From positions 434,653 to 498,652 of the forward strand of contig NZ_BMRJ01000001.1 of NCBI RefSeq assembly GCF_014648575.1: 64,000 bases of DNA. Reading direction: 5' to 3'. This document shows, piece by piece, positions 1-7,543 of the stretch (position 1 is the first letter of the stretch; each line of letters begins with the position of its first letter). The DNA comes from Agromyces mediolanus (lineage in GTDB: Bacteria > Actinomycetota > Actinomycetes > Actinomycetales > Microbacteriaceae). The notes beneath the pieces are model-generated. The model saw only the letters and a list, made by a program, of their open reading frames with translations. It had not been told where the DNA came from and ran no database searches. Position numbers and translations under genes: made by a program.

Positions 1-224
1 ATGCCGCTGGGGCGGTGGCTCGTGGCCGCGACCTCGATGTGCGCGATGGGCCGCGCGGCCTGCGAGGGCGCGATGGCCGCGGCCTTGACGGTGCGCGTGA
101 TGCCGGTGGGCGCCGCGGCCTCGACGACGGTGCCCCACTGCTGGCACTCGGCGCAGCGACCGACCCATTTGGCGGTGCTCCACCCGCACTCGGTGCAGCG
201 GAAGGCGGTGCTCGTTCGGGCCAT
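1..224 (-). CDS. radA: DNA repair protein RadA, N-terminal part (partial)
   Basis: RadA is a RecA-like ATPase that acts in branch migration during recombinational repair. Only the first 74 codons lie in the window; the gene runs off the left edge. The N-terminus shows the family's C4 zinc finger: Cys10-x2-Cys13 and Cys24-x2-Cys27, in the context FRCTECGW and GRCAECQQW, followed by the usual linker before the ATPase domain. The ATG at 222-224 sits 9 bp after the stop of the GDSL hydrolase gene, so the two are probably co-transcribed. The ATPase and Lon-like domains cannot be seen here. Confidence 0.9.
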   Translation of the reverse strand, partial: MARTSTAFRCTECGWSTAKWVGRCAECQQWGTVVEAAAPTGITRTVKAAAIAPSQAARPIAHIEVAATSHRPSG

Positions 225-233
225 GCCCAGAGC

Positions 234-1004
234 CTAGCCGGGGCCCCCGACACGCCCCCGCAGTTCGGCCAGGCGCGAGATCACCGCGGGCCGGAACGCG
301 CCCGCCCAGACCCGATAGCCGCGGTCGTTCGGGTGGAACCAATCCTTCGCGAAGCCGGTCAGGATGCCGCGCACGCCCTGCCGCCTCGTCGCCTCGTGCA
401 GGGGCACGACGACGAGTCCGCGCGCCGCGGCCTCACGGCGGAGGATCGCGTTCGCCTCGGCGACCTTGCGCTCGTTCGCGGGGAAGTAGAAGCACGGCAG
501 ATCCGCGACGACGGCGTGCTCGGGGACCGCGTCGAACACGGCGCGGATGCCCTCGGCGAAGGCCGCGGCATCCCAGTCGGCGATGTCGTTCGCGCCGATC
601 GCGACGGTGACGACGTCGGGGCGCAGCTTGCCGAAGCGGGGGAGCTGGTCGCGCACCGCGAGCCCGACGGTCGCGCCGGAGACGCTGAGGTTCACGACCC
701 GCACCGTGCGCCCGCTGCGGCTGCGGAGCTCGTCGGCGAGCAGGCCGACGTAGCCGAGATCGGGACGGCTTGCGCCGATGCCCTGGGCGGCGCTGTCGCC
801 GATCGCGACGTAGAGCAGCTCGCCGCGGGTCTTCGCGAGCTCACGCCACCACTTCGAGTGCACGGGGAGCGTCTCGTTCAGCACCGCGGACTGCTCGCGC
901 CGGCGCTCGCCGAAGGCGCGCCAGCCGAGGGCGCCGGCAGCCGCGGCGGCACCGACGCCTCCCGCGACGAGCGCGATGGTGGCGAGACGGTGCGGAGCGG
1001 GCAT
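234..1004 (-). CDS. SGNH/GDSL-family hydrolase
   Basis: Predicted esterase or lipase of the SGNH fold, 256 aa. The N-terminus has a hydrophobic segment (about residues 8-28), which fits a signal anchor or export signal, so the enzyme may act at or outside the membrane. The block I motif AIGDSAAQG places the nucleophile at Ser71. The block III GAND motif is present, and DWFHPNDRGY near the C-terminus supplies the Asp-x-x-His pair. The gene ends 9 bp before radA on the same strand and probably reads into it. The substrate cannot be told from sequence. Confidence 0.87.
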   Translation of the reverse strand: MPAPHRLATIALVAGGVGAAAAAGALGWRAFGERRREQSAVLNETLPVHSKWWRELAKTRGELLYVAIGDSAAQGIGASRPDLGYVGLLADELRSRSGRTVRVVNLSVSGATVGLAVRDQLPRFGKLRPDVVTVAIGANDIADWDAAAFAEGIRAVFDAVPEHAVVADLPCFYFPANERKVAEANAILRREAAARGLVVVPLHEATRRQGVRGILTGFAKDWFHPNDRGYRVWAGAFRPAVISRLAELRGRVGGPG

Positions 1005-1062
1005 GCGACGAAACTATGGGTGTCCGCTGAACGTCTGCTGAGCCATCCGCCGTCCGTTCGTT

Positions 1063-1091
1063 TTGGCCAGCCGGGCGGGATCGTCTACTAT
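1063..1091 (+). promoter_or_regulatory. Promoter of tRNA-Ser
   Basis: A -35-like TTGGCC (1063-1068) and a -10-like TACTAT (1086-1091) are separated by 17 bp. The tRNA begins 8 bp after the -10 box, so the 5' leader would be almost absent. Confidence 0.55.
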
Positions 1092-1098
1092 CGATCCC

Positions 1099-1189
1099 GG
1101 TGACGTGTCCGAGCGGCCGAAGGTGCAACTCTCGAAAAGTTGTGTAGGGTAACCCCCTACCGTGGGTTCAAATCCCACCGTCACCGCCA
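1099..1189 (+). tRNA. tRNA-Ser (anticodon CGA)
   Basis: Class II tRNA that reads UCG codons. The acceptor stem GGTGACG (1099-1105) pairs with CGTCACC (1179-1185), followed by discriminator G1186 and an encoded CCA (1187-1189). The anticodon stem CAACT/AGTTG encloses the loop CTCGAAA, with anticodon CGA at 1133-1135. There is a long variable arm (TAGGGTAACCCCCTA region) and a T-loop GTTCAAATC. The G73 discriminator and the long arm are serine identity features. A strong terminator follows directly. Confidence 0.96.
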
Positions 1190-1193
1190 GTGA

Positions 1194-1227
1194 AAAACCC
1201 CCGATCTCAGCTGAGATCGGGGGTTTT
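1194..1227. terminator. Bidirectional intrinsic terminator
   Basis: Perfect inverted repeat: A-run, CCCCCGATCTCAG (1198-1210) and its complement CTGAGATCGGGGG (1211-1223), then TTTT. The stem is flanked by A4-5 on one side and T4 on the other, so it can end both the tRNA transcript (plus) and the MarR transcript (minus, stop at 1233). Confidence 0.93.
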
Positions 1228-1232
1228 CTGCG

Positions 1233-1661
1233 TTACTGGGACGGCAGGGCCTTCCGGAGCAGCGAGGTCAGCTGCGCCTGCTCGTCGGGCGACAGTCGGC
1301 CGAGGGCCTCGCGGGCGAAGCCGAAGGCGCGGTCGAATCGCTCGGTGAGCTGTTCGCCGGCCGCCGTGCGGGCCACCATCCTGACGCGCTTGTCCGTCGG
1401 GGATGCCTCGCGGGAAGTGAGCCCCATCCCGTCGAGGCGGCCGACGATCTGCGTGATGTTCGAGGCGTCGCAGCCGAGCTCCGCGGCGAGCCCGCCCATC
1501 GAGCGGTGCTCGGAGAGCCGGCCGAGCACGCACGCCTGGGCCGCGCTCAGCTGCACGGACGCGGCGGCCCGCTCGAACGCCTGCTCGTAGGCGTTCACGA
1601 GGTCGAGGAGCACGCCCTCGGCCTCCGTGGTCTCGGTCGCGATGCGGAGGGGGAGCGCCAT
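1233..1661 (-). CDS. MarR-family transcriptional regulator
   Basis: Winged-helix DNA-binding protein of 142 aa, the usual MarR length. The central part (residues about 38-100) holds the HTH (GLAAELGCDASNITQIVGRL) and the wing with the family motif SPTDKRVRMV. It lies 33 bp downstream of the oxidoreductase gene on the same strand, so it can be co-transcribed with it. MarR proteins commonly repress such a neighbouring oxidoreductase and respond to phenolic or oxidising ligands. A TTGAT-N3-ATCAA inverted repeat in the oxidoreductase promoter is a likely binding site. The start ATG has only a weak Shine-Dalgarno sequence. Confidence 0.9.
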   Translation of the reverse strand: MALPLRIATETTEAEGVLLDLVNAYEQAFERAAASVQLSAAQACVLGRLSEHRSMGGLAAELGCDASNITQIVGRLDGMGLTSREASPTDKRVRMVARTAAGEQLTERFDRAFGFAREALGRLSPDEQAQLTSLLRKALPSQ

Positions 1662-1694
1662 GCCCCGATCCTAACGCTGGAGCCGATCAAGCAA

Positions 1695-2729
1695 TCAGGG
1701 CCGGTGCGCCGGCGAACCCGGAGCGGCCTCGTCGTCGGCGACGAGCAACGCCAGCTTCCCGATGTAGTGCTCGCGGAGCGCGCGATGGGCGTCCTGCACC
1801 CGGGCCATCGGGAATCGCTGCGCGACGTGCGGCGTGAACGCGCCCGCCGCGATGACGGCGTTGAGCCGGTCAAATGCCGCGCGGCTCCGGTCTCCATCGA
1901 AGCGGAGGATCGGCGCTGCGGGCGCGGAGGAGGTGACGGGATGCACGCCGTTCGGCCAAGCGATCCGCCCGGTAGGGGAGACCGCGCGGAGCGCGCGCTC
2001 GGCGGCCGGGCCGCCCGCCGTTGCGAGCGCGCCATCGATCCCGCCCGGGGCGAACGCCTCCGCCGCGGCCAACACGTCCTGGGTGCGGCCGTCGACCACC
2101 GCGTCCGCGCCCTGCGCCCGCGACAGGGCGACGCCGTCGGCCCCGGAGGAGACAGCGAGGACCCGGATGCCTCGGTGCCGCGCCAGCTGCACCGCCAGGT
2201 GGCCCATGCCTCCGCTGGCGCCGAAGACCATGAGGGTCTGGCCGGGGCGGAGGTCGAGCAGTTCGAGGCCGCTCTGCGCGGTCAGGGCGTCCCAGGCCAT
2301 CACGCCGGCCTGCTCCATCGAGAGCGGTTCGGGGAGGTGCGCCGCGTGCTCCTCGTCGACGACGCCGAACTCGGCGTAGAAGCCTCCGCGCGGCACCGGC
2401 ATGGAGGCCGCGTAGACGCGGTCGCCGACCGCGAAGCGCGTGACCTCGGTGCCGACCGCCGCGACGGTGCCGGCCGCGTCCCAGCCGAGGATGTACGGGA
2501 AGCGCGACGGGATGCCGAACACGCCGTCGTAGTGCCCGCCGCGCTCCTCGGCGTCCCAGGAGGCCACGCCCGCCACGCTCACCCGGATGAGGACCTCGCG
2601 TGCGCCCAGCTCGGGGACGGCGATCCGTCGGACGGCGAGTTCGTCCTCGTCTCCGAAGCGGTCGAGGACGACGGCGTTCATCTGGGCGGGCGCCGTCGTC
2701 GGGGACGGCGGCTGAGGTTGCGTGCGCAT
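1695..2729 (-). CDS. NADPH:quinone oxidoreductase-type MDR (zinc-free alcohol dehydrogenase family)
   Basis: Medium-chain dehydrogenase/reductase, 344 aa, probably reducing quinones or enones with NADPH in the cytosol. The N-terminal GroES-like domain starts NAVVLDRFGDEDEL and includes the GWDAAGTVAAVG loop. The Rossmann domain carries VFGASGGMGHLAVQLA. The cysteine ligands for a structural zinc are not seen, as in quinone reductases of this branch. I start at the ATG at 2727-2729 because AGGAG (complement of 2735-2739) lies just upstream; an internal ATG 22 codons later is the alternative start. The gene is followed by the MarR gene and is likely controlled by it. Confidence 0.88.
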   Translation of the reverse strand: MRTQPQPPSPTTAPAQMNAVVLDRFGDEDELAVRRIAVPELGAREVLIRVSVAGVASWDAEERGGHYDGVFGIPSRFPYILGWDAAGTVAAVGTEVTRFAVGDRVYAASMPVPRGGFYAEFGVVDEEHAAHLPEPLSMEQAGVMAWDALTAQSGLELLDLRPGQTLMVFGASGGMGHLAVQLARHRGIRVLAVSSGADGVALSRAQGADAVVDGRTQDVLAAAEAFAPGGIDGALATAGGPAAERALRAVSPTGRIAWPNGVHPVTSSAPAAPILRFDGDRSRAAFDRLNAVIAAGAFTPHVAQRFPMARVQDAHRALREHYIGKLALLVADDEAAPGSPAHRP

Positions 2730-2745
2730 GCGTGCTCCTATTTGC

Positions 2746-2786
2746 TTGATCGAATCAACTAAAGCATCGATGCATGAGTCGATCAA
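2746..2786 (-). promoter_or_regulatory. Promoter with MarR-type operator for the oxidoreductase gene
   Basis: On the minus strand a -35 TTGATC (2786-2781) and a -10 TTTAGT (2763-2758) are separated by 17 bp. A perfect inverted repeat TTGAT-CGA-ATCAA (2746-2758) begins at the last -10 base and covers the expected transcription start. A second palindrome GCATCGATGC (2764-2773) sits inside the spacer. Binding by the adjacent MarR protein is inference. Confidence 0.55.
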
Positions 2787-2905
2787 GGAATTTGCCCCGC
2801 GGACCACCCAAGCCTCAGCCCTGACGGAATAATTGGGTACGCTGTACGCGTTTCAATGGATCGCGCACTGAGAACGCGACCAGGACCGGAAAGAGAGCAC
2901 GACGC

Positions 2906-3355
2906 ATGACGACCACAGAAACGCACGAGATCACCGCTGCCGCCGCAGGCGGCGACGCGACCGCCGAGCAGCTCGCCGAGGTGCTCGCCTGGTTCGACCA
3001 CTATGACGAGCGGGTCGCCGCCGGCGACCTGAACGGCATGGCGGACCTCGCCGCCTTCCCGATCAACGAAGTCACCGACGACGCCGACGGCTACGGCATC
3101 GCCGCGGCCTGCGACCGGGACCGGTACCTGGCGCAGATGCGCGAGGTGGTCGGCGCGAACTCCGCCGAGCTGACGATGCACTCGACGAGGCATCCGATCT
3201 TCCTCTCGCCGGCGCTCTGCTTCGTCGTCACCGACGCGAGCTTCGAGGTCGGCGGGCACACCCAGCAGATGCGCTACGGCGATCTGCTGGTGCGCTCGGC
3301 CGACGGCTGGCGCTTCCAGACGATGGTGGCGGGCGGATGGCAGGAGCAGTTGTGA
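2906..3355 (+). CDS. NTF2-like (SnoaL/DUF4440-type) protein
   Basis: Small protein of 149 aa with the size and pattern of the NTF2-like cone fold: an N-terminal helix (EQLAEVLAWFDHYDERVAAGDL), a YLAQMREVVG helix, and C-terminal strands ending in GWRFQTMVAGGW. Such proteins may be isomerases, dehydratases or simple ligand-binding units; no catalytic residue set is diagnostic here. GAAAGAGAG lies about 8 bases before the ATG. It is followed 32 bp later by a TetR gene on the same strand, which may be part of the same transcript. Confidence 0.65.
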   Translation: MTTTETHEITAAAAGGDATAEQLAEVLAWFDHYDERVAAGDLNGMADLAAFPINEVTDDADGYGIAAACDRDRYLAQMREVVGANSAELTMHSTRHPIFLSPALCFVVTDASFEVGGHTQQMRYGDLLVRSADGWRFQTMVAGGWQEQL

Positions 3356-3387
3356 CCCGCTGATCGGCGCCGGGGGAGAATGGCCGT

Positions 3388-4173
3388 ATGCCCGACGACC
3401 GCACCGGCACGAGCGCCGGCGATCCCGCCGCGTCGATCCGCCTGCTCTGGCGCGCCCGACTCGCCCAGCCGGCGTCCCGGCCGGGTCCGCGCCCGACCTT
3501 GAGCGTCGACCGGCTGGTCGAGGCGGCCATCGAGCTCGCGGACGCCGAGGGGATGACTGCGCTCACCATGCGCCGGTTGGCCGAGCGGCTCGCGACGAAG
3601 CCGATGAGCCTGTACCGCTATGTGCCCGGCCGCGCCGAGCTCGTCGACCTCATGTTCGACCGCGTGTACGAGGGGATGCCCCGGACGCCGCACGGCGGCA
3701 CCGACTGGCGCGCGCGAGTCCGGGCGCTCGCCGACGCGAACCGGGCGCTCTACCTGGCGCACCCGTGGGCCGCCGAGCTGTCGACGCTCCGCCCGCCGCT
3801 CGGACCGGGGCAGCTCGCCAAGTACGAGCACGAGCTGGGCGCGTTCGCAGGATCCGGGCTCTCGGACCTGGAGGTCGACGACGCGCTCACCCTCGTCCTG
3901 TCGTTCGTGCGGGCCAATGCCGCGGACGCCCTCGCCGCCGAACGAAGCCGCGCGGCCAGCGGCCTCGACGATCGCGGTTGGTGGGCGGTCGCCGGCCCGA
4001 TCCTCTCCGGACTCGTCACGGACGACGCGTATCCGCTCGCGTCGCGGATCGGCTCGGCCGCGGGCGAGGCACGGGGGAGTGCCCACGACCCCGAGCACGC
4101 CTACGAGTTCGGGCTCGAGGTCATCCTGTCGTCGCTCGGAGTCTTGGCCGCCGGGGCCCCTGACGCTGGCTAG
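3388..4173 (+). CDS. TetR/AcrR-family transcriptional regulator
   Basis: DNA-binding repressor, 261 aa. The HTH lies at about residues 50-96 (MTALTMRRLAERLATKPMSLYRYV), preceded by a basic, Pro-rich N-terminal extension. The C-terminal half resembles the tetracycline-repressor-type ligand domain. The stop codon overlaps the stop of the convergent DUF7882-type gene in a shared CTAG. Its target is unclear; the NTF2-like gene upstream is the nearest candidate. Confidence 0.87.
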   Translation: MPDDRTGTSAGDPAASIRLLWRARLAQPASRPGPRPTLSVDRLVEAAIELADAEGMTALTMRRLAERLATKPMSLYRYVPGRAELVDLMFDRVYEGMPRTPHGGTDWRARVRALADANRALYLAHPWAAELSTLRPPLGPGQLAKYEHELGAFAGSGLSDLEVDDALTLVLSFVRANAADALAAERSRAASGLDDRGWWAVAGPILSGLVTDDAYPLASRIGSAAGEARGSAHDPEHAYEFGLEVILSSLGVLAAGAPDAG

Positions 4174-4550
4174 TCCTGCGCGGGCTCCACGTCCTGCACG
4201 TCGGCGCCGACGCCGATCGGCTGCCGCGGGTCGACCGGGATGGGCTCGGGGTCGAGGTGCTCCGGCACGAGCTCGATGCCGCCCGTGCTGTTCGCCGAGC
4301 GCATGAGGTCTTCCAGCCACTGAGCGTTGAGCTCGGGGCGCTCGGGCTCGGTGAAGACGAAGCGCAGCGGGATGGCCGGGTGCAGCCAGAGCGTCTCGCG
4401 CCCGCGCGGCTCGTCGTCCGGGTGCCGCCAGGACAGGGTGAAGCTCTCGTTGCGGCGCAGCTTGGTGGTCAGGACGATCTTCAGATGCGCGAGGGCGCGA
4501 TCCTCGATCCCGATCGGGGTCTGCGAGTCCCCGTAGTACAGCGTTCCCAT
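4170..4550 (-). CDS. DUF7882-type small protein
   Basis: A 126-aa protein of a family I recognise from Microbacteriaceae: start GTLYYGDSQTPIGIEDRAL, a middle block with KLRRNESFTLSW, then LWLHPAIPLRFVF and the C-terminal MRSANSTGGIELVPE. Members have often been mislabelled as DNA ligases in automatic annotation; no ligase motif is present. The function is unknown. The small, probably single-domain protein has an acidic, Pro-rich tail. The start ATG at 4548-4550 is chosen because this is where family similarity begins. It is convergent with the TetR gene and its stop overlaps that gene's stop in CTAG. Confidence 0.8.
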   Translation of the reverse strand: MGTLYYGDSQTPIGIEDRALAHLKIVLTTKLRRNESFTLSWRHPDDEPRGRETLWLHPAIPLRFVFTEPERPELNAQWLEDLMRSANSTGGIELVPEHLDPEPIPVDPRQPIGVGADVQDVEPAQD

Positions 4551-4711
4551 GACGCCGACCGTACCGTTTTTCTCCGGTTGTATTGAAGTCGTCGGCGGGC
4601 GACTGCGCGTTCCGTCCTGCTCGCTGCGTATTGCGGCTCCTGCACGCCTGCGGCAGGGGCTTGACGTGATCCGATGCCGTGCGGGACGGTGCTGGGGAAC
4701 GGAGGAGCGGG

Positions 4712-5200
4712 ATGCCGGTGCGGAACGGAACGGACGAGGAGACCGAGCGGCTGGCGCAGGCGGTCGCCGCGGAGGCCGGTCGGCGCGGGCTGCGCATCGG
4801 GGCGGCGGAATCGCTGACGAGCGGCGCCATCGCGGTCGCGCTCGGAAAGGCGGATGACGCGAGCGAATGGTTCGCGGGATCCATCGTGGCGTACGAGGCA
4901 TCCGTGAAGTTCGAGGTGCTCGGGGTGACGCCCGGGCCGGTCGTCACCGCCCGCGCGGCCGAGCAGATGGCGACCGGCGCCCGGGAGCGGCTCGGCGCCG
5001 ATGCCGCCGTCGCGGTGACGGGGGTGGGCGGCCCCGGTGAGGAGGAGGGGCGGCCGGCGGGCACCGTCTACGTCGCGGTCGCCCTCGGCGACGAGGTGCG
5101 CAACGGCGAGCACCACTTCGACGGCGACCCCGCCGAGGTCGTCGCGGCGACCATCCGGGCGGCGCTCTCGGCGCTGCTGGAGGGCCTGCGCGGGGGTTGA
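4712..5200 (+). CDS. pncC: CinA C-terminal-type nicotinamide-nucleotide amidohydrolase
   Basis: Stand-alone CinA C-terminal domain (162 aa), predicted to deamidate nicotinamide mononucleotide to nicotinate mononucleotide in NAD recycling. Family motifs are AESLTSG (residues 32-38), the FAGSIVAYEASVKFEVLGV segment and AVTGVGGPG followed by RPAGTVYVAV. I start at the ATG at 4712 because GGAGGAG lies 6-11 bases upstream; an upstream in-frame ATG at 4679 lacks such a site. The N-terminal molybdopterin-binding-like domain of long CinA proteins is absent. It stands alone between the DUF7882-type gene and the csp leader. Confidence 0.88.
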   Translation: MPVRNGTDEETERLAQAVAAEAGRRGLRIGAAESLTSGAIAVALGKADDASEWFAGSIVAYEASVKFEVLGVTPGPVVTARAAEQMATGARERLGADAAVAVTGVGGPGEEEGRPAGTVYVAVALGDEVRNGEHHFDGDPAEVVAATIRAALSALLEGLRGG

Positions 5201-5213
5201 CCGGCCGCACCCC

Positions 5214-5242
5214 CTGGAACTCTCAGCTGCATCGCGTACACT
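5214..5242 (+). promoter_or_regulatory. Possible promoter of the csp leader transcript
   Basis: A -35-like CTGGAA (5214-5219) and a -10 TACACT (5237-5242) are 17 bp apart. A transcript starting near 5249 would have a leader of about 500 nt before the cold-shock gene. Confidence 0.4.
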
Positions 5243-5379
5243 GGGACGCAGTGACTCACCGTGCAGCCCAACCGGTCGTCACGCCCGAGTGCCCGTCATC
5301 TTCGAGCACCGTCGCGTTCAACGCGTCCCGATTCCACCACCGCGCTTGGAGCGCATCCTCAGCTTCCCGCAGCCGCTGA

Positions 5380-5745
5380 CGTCGACGTCACGCCGGCCGC
5401 CGTATCGAAACGATCGTTCTCATCTCTCTGCTCTTCACCAGTTCGTCCCCTCGCCTGCACTGGCGGCAAGCCGATCACGACGTGCACAGCGCCACGCGTG
5501 ATGGCGAATACGCCGGGCACGTCGTGGCCGACGGCGACGCCTTCCTCGTCTCCGACGCGATCGGCCGCGCCGTGGCCCGCTGCGACTCGCTCGATGCGGC
5601 CTTCCTCGCCCTCGAGACGGCGAGCCCTCCAGGCATCCACTCCGCCGGCGACCACCTCGCCCGGCGCACCAAAGCCCCGCGGCGGCGCCGTCGCCGCGGA
5701 TTCACGGATCACACCCGTGGTCCCAGACAACGAAGGAATGACGTC
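5380..5745 (+). other. Long leader of the csp gene with an in-frame protein-like segment
   Basis: This 545-bp stretch (5201-5745) has no clear gene. The csp reading frame stays open upstream from 5380, just after a TGA at 5377-5379, to the csp ATG. Within it codons 5455-5630 read like a small conserved protein ([10 protein letters not shown], then [18 protein letters not shown]), followed by an Arg-rich tail. The segment has no ATG, GTG or TTG before the GTG at 5482, which lies inside the protein-like part. It may be a decayed small gene, a non-canonically started leader peptide fused to Csp, or chance coding in a structured untranslated leader. The 5' part is rich in C and T. Confidence 0.35.
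5677..5699 (+). promoter_or_regulatory. Stable hairpin in the csp leader
   Basis: CCGCGGCG (5677-5684) pairs perfectly with CGCCGCGG (5692-5699) around a 7-base loop. It lies 46 bp before the csp start. There is no T-run, so it is more likely a leader RNA structure than a terminator. Confidence 0.45.
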
Positions 5746-5949
5746 ATGGCCACCGGCATCGTCAAATGGTTCAACACTGAAAAGGGCTTCGGCTTCATCG
5801 CTCCCGACGACGGCTCCGCCGACGTGTTCGCGCACTTCAGCGCGATCACCGGCAGCGGCTACCGCGAGCTGACCGAGAACCAGCGCGTCGAGTTCGACGT
5901 GGAGCAGGGTCAGAAGGGCCTCCAGGCCACCAACATCCGCGGCCTGTGA
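5746..5949 (+). CDS. cspA: Cold-shock protein (CspA family)
   Basis: Single-stranded nucleic-acid-binding OB-fold protein of 67 aa that acts as an RNA chaperone. RNP1 is KGFGFI (residues 13-18) and RNP2 is VFAHF (27-31); the N-terminal GIVKWFN is typical. The ATG at 5746 has AAGGAAT seven bases upstream. The upstream frame is open, so a longer translation product of 155 aa from the GTG at 5482 is formally possible. A strong hairpin terminator follows the stop. The long structured leader suggests post-transcriptional control, as known for csp genes elsewhere. Confidence 0.95.
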   Translation: MATGIVKWFNTEKGFGFIAPDDGSADVFAHFSAITGSGYRELTENQRVEFDVEQGQKGLQATNIRGL

Positions 5950-5954
5950 GCTCC

Positions 5955-5984
5955 CGGCCGGCCCCGTCGAGGCGGGGTCGGCCG
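5955..5984 (+). terminator. Terminator hairpin after csp
   Basis: CGGCCGGCCCCG (5955-5966) pairs with CGGGGTCGGCCG (5973-5984), a 12-bp stem with one G-U pair and a 6-base loop, starting 6 bp after the csp stop. There is no U-tract, as is common at high GC. Confidence 0.7.
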
Positions 5985-6117
5985 TCCACTCCCAGCAGGG
6001 TCACGGGAGGTATGCAGGCAGCGGCATGGTTCGCCGCCTAGCGTGGGGACAGCGATGGGCACCCGCCTTTGGCTTCACGGCCGAAGACTCGCGGCCCAGC
6101 ACAGACAGGCAGCCCCC

Positions 6118-7221
6118 ATGCCGACCGTCCCCATCGTCCAGGAGGCCGTGCTCGGCCCCGTCCGACAGACCTACGCCCGCGCCGGCGACTTCCCGCCGAT
6201 CACCCGGGCCTACAGCCAGCTCTCCCAGATCGTCCGCGAGACCGGGCTCCTGCGCCGCACGCCGTGGTTCTACGGCCTCGTCGGCGCGGGCATCGCGCTC
6301 GGCTTCGGCGGAGCGGTCGCCGGCTTCATCCTGCTCGGCGACAGCTGGTACCAGCTGCTCATCGCCGGGGCGCTCGGTGTGCTGTTCACGCAGCTCGCGT
6401 TCCTCGCGCACGAGGCGGCGCACCGCCAGATCCTCGCCTCCGGGCCCGCGAACGACCGGCTCGCGAGGGTGCTCGCCGGCCTCGTCGGCATGAGCTACGG
6501 CTGGTGGGACAGCAAGCACAGCCGGCACCACGCCAACCCGAACCGCGTCGGCAAGGACCCCGACATCGAGGTCGACACGATCTCCTTCCTCGACGAGGAT
6601 GCCGCGGCTGCCCGTGGCCTGCGCCGGCTCCTCACCCGCAAGCAGGGCTGGTGGTTCTTCCCCCTGCTGACGCTTGAGGGCCTCAACCTGCACTTCCAGA
6701 GCCTCCGGTATCTCTTCGCCCGCGGCCCCGTGTCCGGCCGCTGGACCGAGCTCGGCCTCATCGCGGCGCGCTTCGCCGTGCTCTTCGTGCCGGTGTTCCT
6801 CGTGCTCCCGCTCGGCATGGCGTTCGCCTTCGTCGGTGTGCAGCTCGCCGTCTTCGGCGTGTACATGGGGGCCTCCTTCGCGCCGAACCACAAGGGCATG
6901 CCGGTGATCGCCCCCGACGCGAAGCTCGACTTCTTCCAGAAGCAGGTGCGCACCTCACGCAACATCCGCGGCGGCTGGTGGGCGACGTGGCTCTACGGCG
7001 GCCTCAACTATCAGGTCGAGCACCACCTCTTCCCGAGCATGTCCCGCATGCACCTCGCCCAGACCCGGGAGATCGTGCGCGAGTACTGCCAGACGCACGA
7101 CGTGCCGTACGCCGAGACGTCGATGTGGCGCTCCTACGCGATCGTGATCGCGTACCTGAACCGCGTCGGGCTCGCCGCCCGCGACCCCTTCGACTGCCCG
7201 GTGGCCGCCAGGTACCGCTGA
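6118..7221 (+). CDS. Membrane fatty-acid desaturase
   Basis: Di-iron acyl desaturase, 367 aa from the ATG at 6118. The three His boxes are HEAAH (residues 98-102), HSRHH (134-138) and QVEHH (299-303). The Gln in place of the first His of box 3 is typical of front-end (delta-6-like) and related acyl-lipid desaturases. Hydrophobic pairs at about 55-97 and 210-255 supply the membrane segments. The frame is open for 25 codons upstream, so an earlier start is possible; the Shine-Dalgarno sequence is weak for either. Position next to the cold-shock gene fits a role in membrane fluidity at low temperature, but that link is inference. Confidence 0.88.
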   Translation: MPTVPIVQEAVLGPVRQTYARAGDFPPITRAYSQLSQIVRETGLLRRTPWFYGLVGAGIALGFGGAVAGFILLGDSWYQLLIAGALGVLFTQLAFLAHEAAHRQILASGPANDRLARVLAGLVGMSYGWWDSKHSRHHANPNRVGKDPDIEVDTISFLDEDAAAARGLRRLLTRKQGWWFFPLLTLEGLNLHFQSLRYLFARGPVSGRWTELGLIAARFAVLFVPVFLVLPLGMAFAFVGVQLAVFGVYMGASFAPNHKGMPVIAPDAKLDFFQKQVRTSRNIRGGWWATWLYGGLNYQVEHHLFPSMSRMHLAQTREIVREYCQTHDVPYAETSMWRSYAIVIAYLNRVGLAARDPFDCPVAARYR

Positions 7222-7333
7222 GCGCGCGCTGCTCGTCCGCCGCGCCGCTCGTCCGTGGCTCTGGGGGAGTTCCCGGGTGGATGGCGGACACTGGATGGAA
7301 CCGGGGACCGGGGCTGACGGGGGAGGCGCGACG

Positions 7334-7525
7334 ATGGGCATCAGACGACGTCGCGATGCGCCGCCGCCGACGAACCCCGAGGACGACCCGTATCTCGCCT
7401 ACCTGATCTGGAAGGGCGAGCAGCCGCAGGCCGAGCCGGAGCCCGAGGCGCCGCCGAAGCGCGGCTGGTGGCAGCGCGTGCTCGGCCGGCGCGACCCCGA
7501 CGGCGGCTCGCGGCGCGAGTCGTGA
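7334..7525 (+). CDS. Small hypothetical protein
   Basis: A 63-aa protein with a basic N-terminus, an acidic/Pro segment containing DDPYLAYLIWKGEQPQ, and a basic, Trp-containing C-terminus (KRGWWQRVLGRR). No recognised domain, signal peptide or membrane segment. GGGGGAGG lies 7-14 bases before the ATG, which favours this start over one 19 codons upstream. Codon use matches the neighbours. I cannot assign a function. Confidence 0.5.
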   Translation: MGIRRRRDAPPPTNPEDDPYLAYLIWKGEQPQAEPEPEAPPKRGWWQRVLGRRDPDGGSRRES

Positions 7526-7543
7526 GGCGCTGCCTGCCGGGGC

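Noticed and set aside
1681-1697. A second MarR operator before the MarR start (GATCAAGCAATCA)
   Set aside because: Only a weak resemblance to the TTGAT-N3-ATCAA site, partly inside the 3' end of the oxidoreductase gene; too uncertain to list.
4170-4550. An ATP-dependent DNA ligase
   Set aside because: This family is sometimes so labelled, but the 126-aa protein has no KxDG nucleotidyl-transfer motif and is too small.
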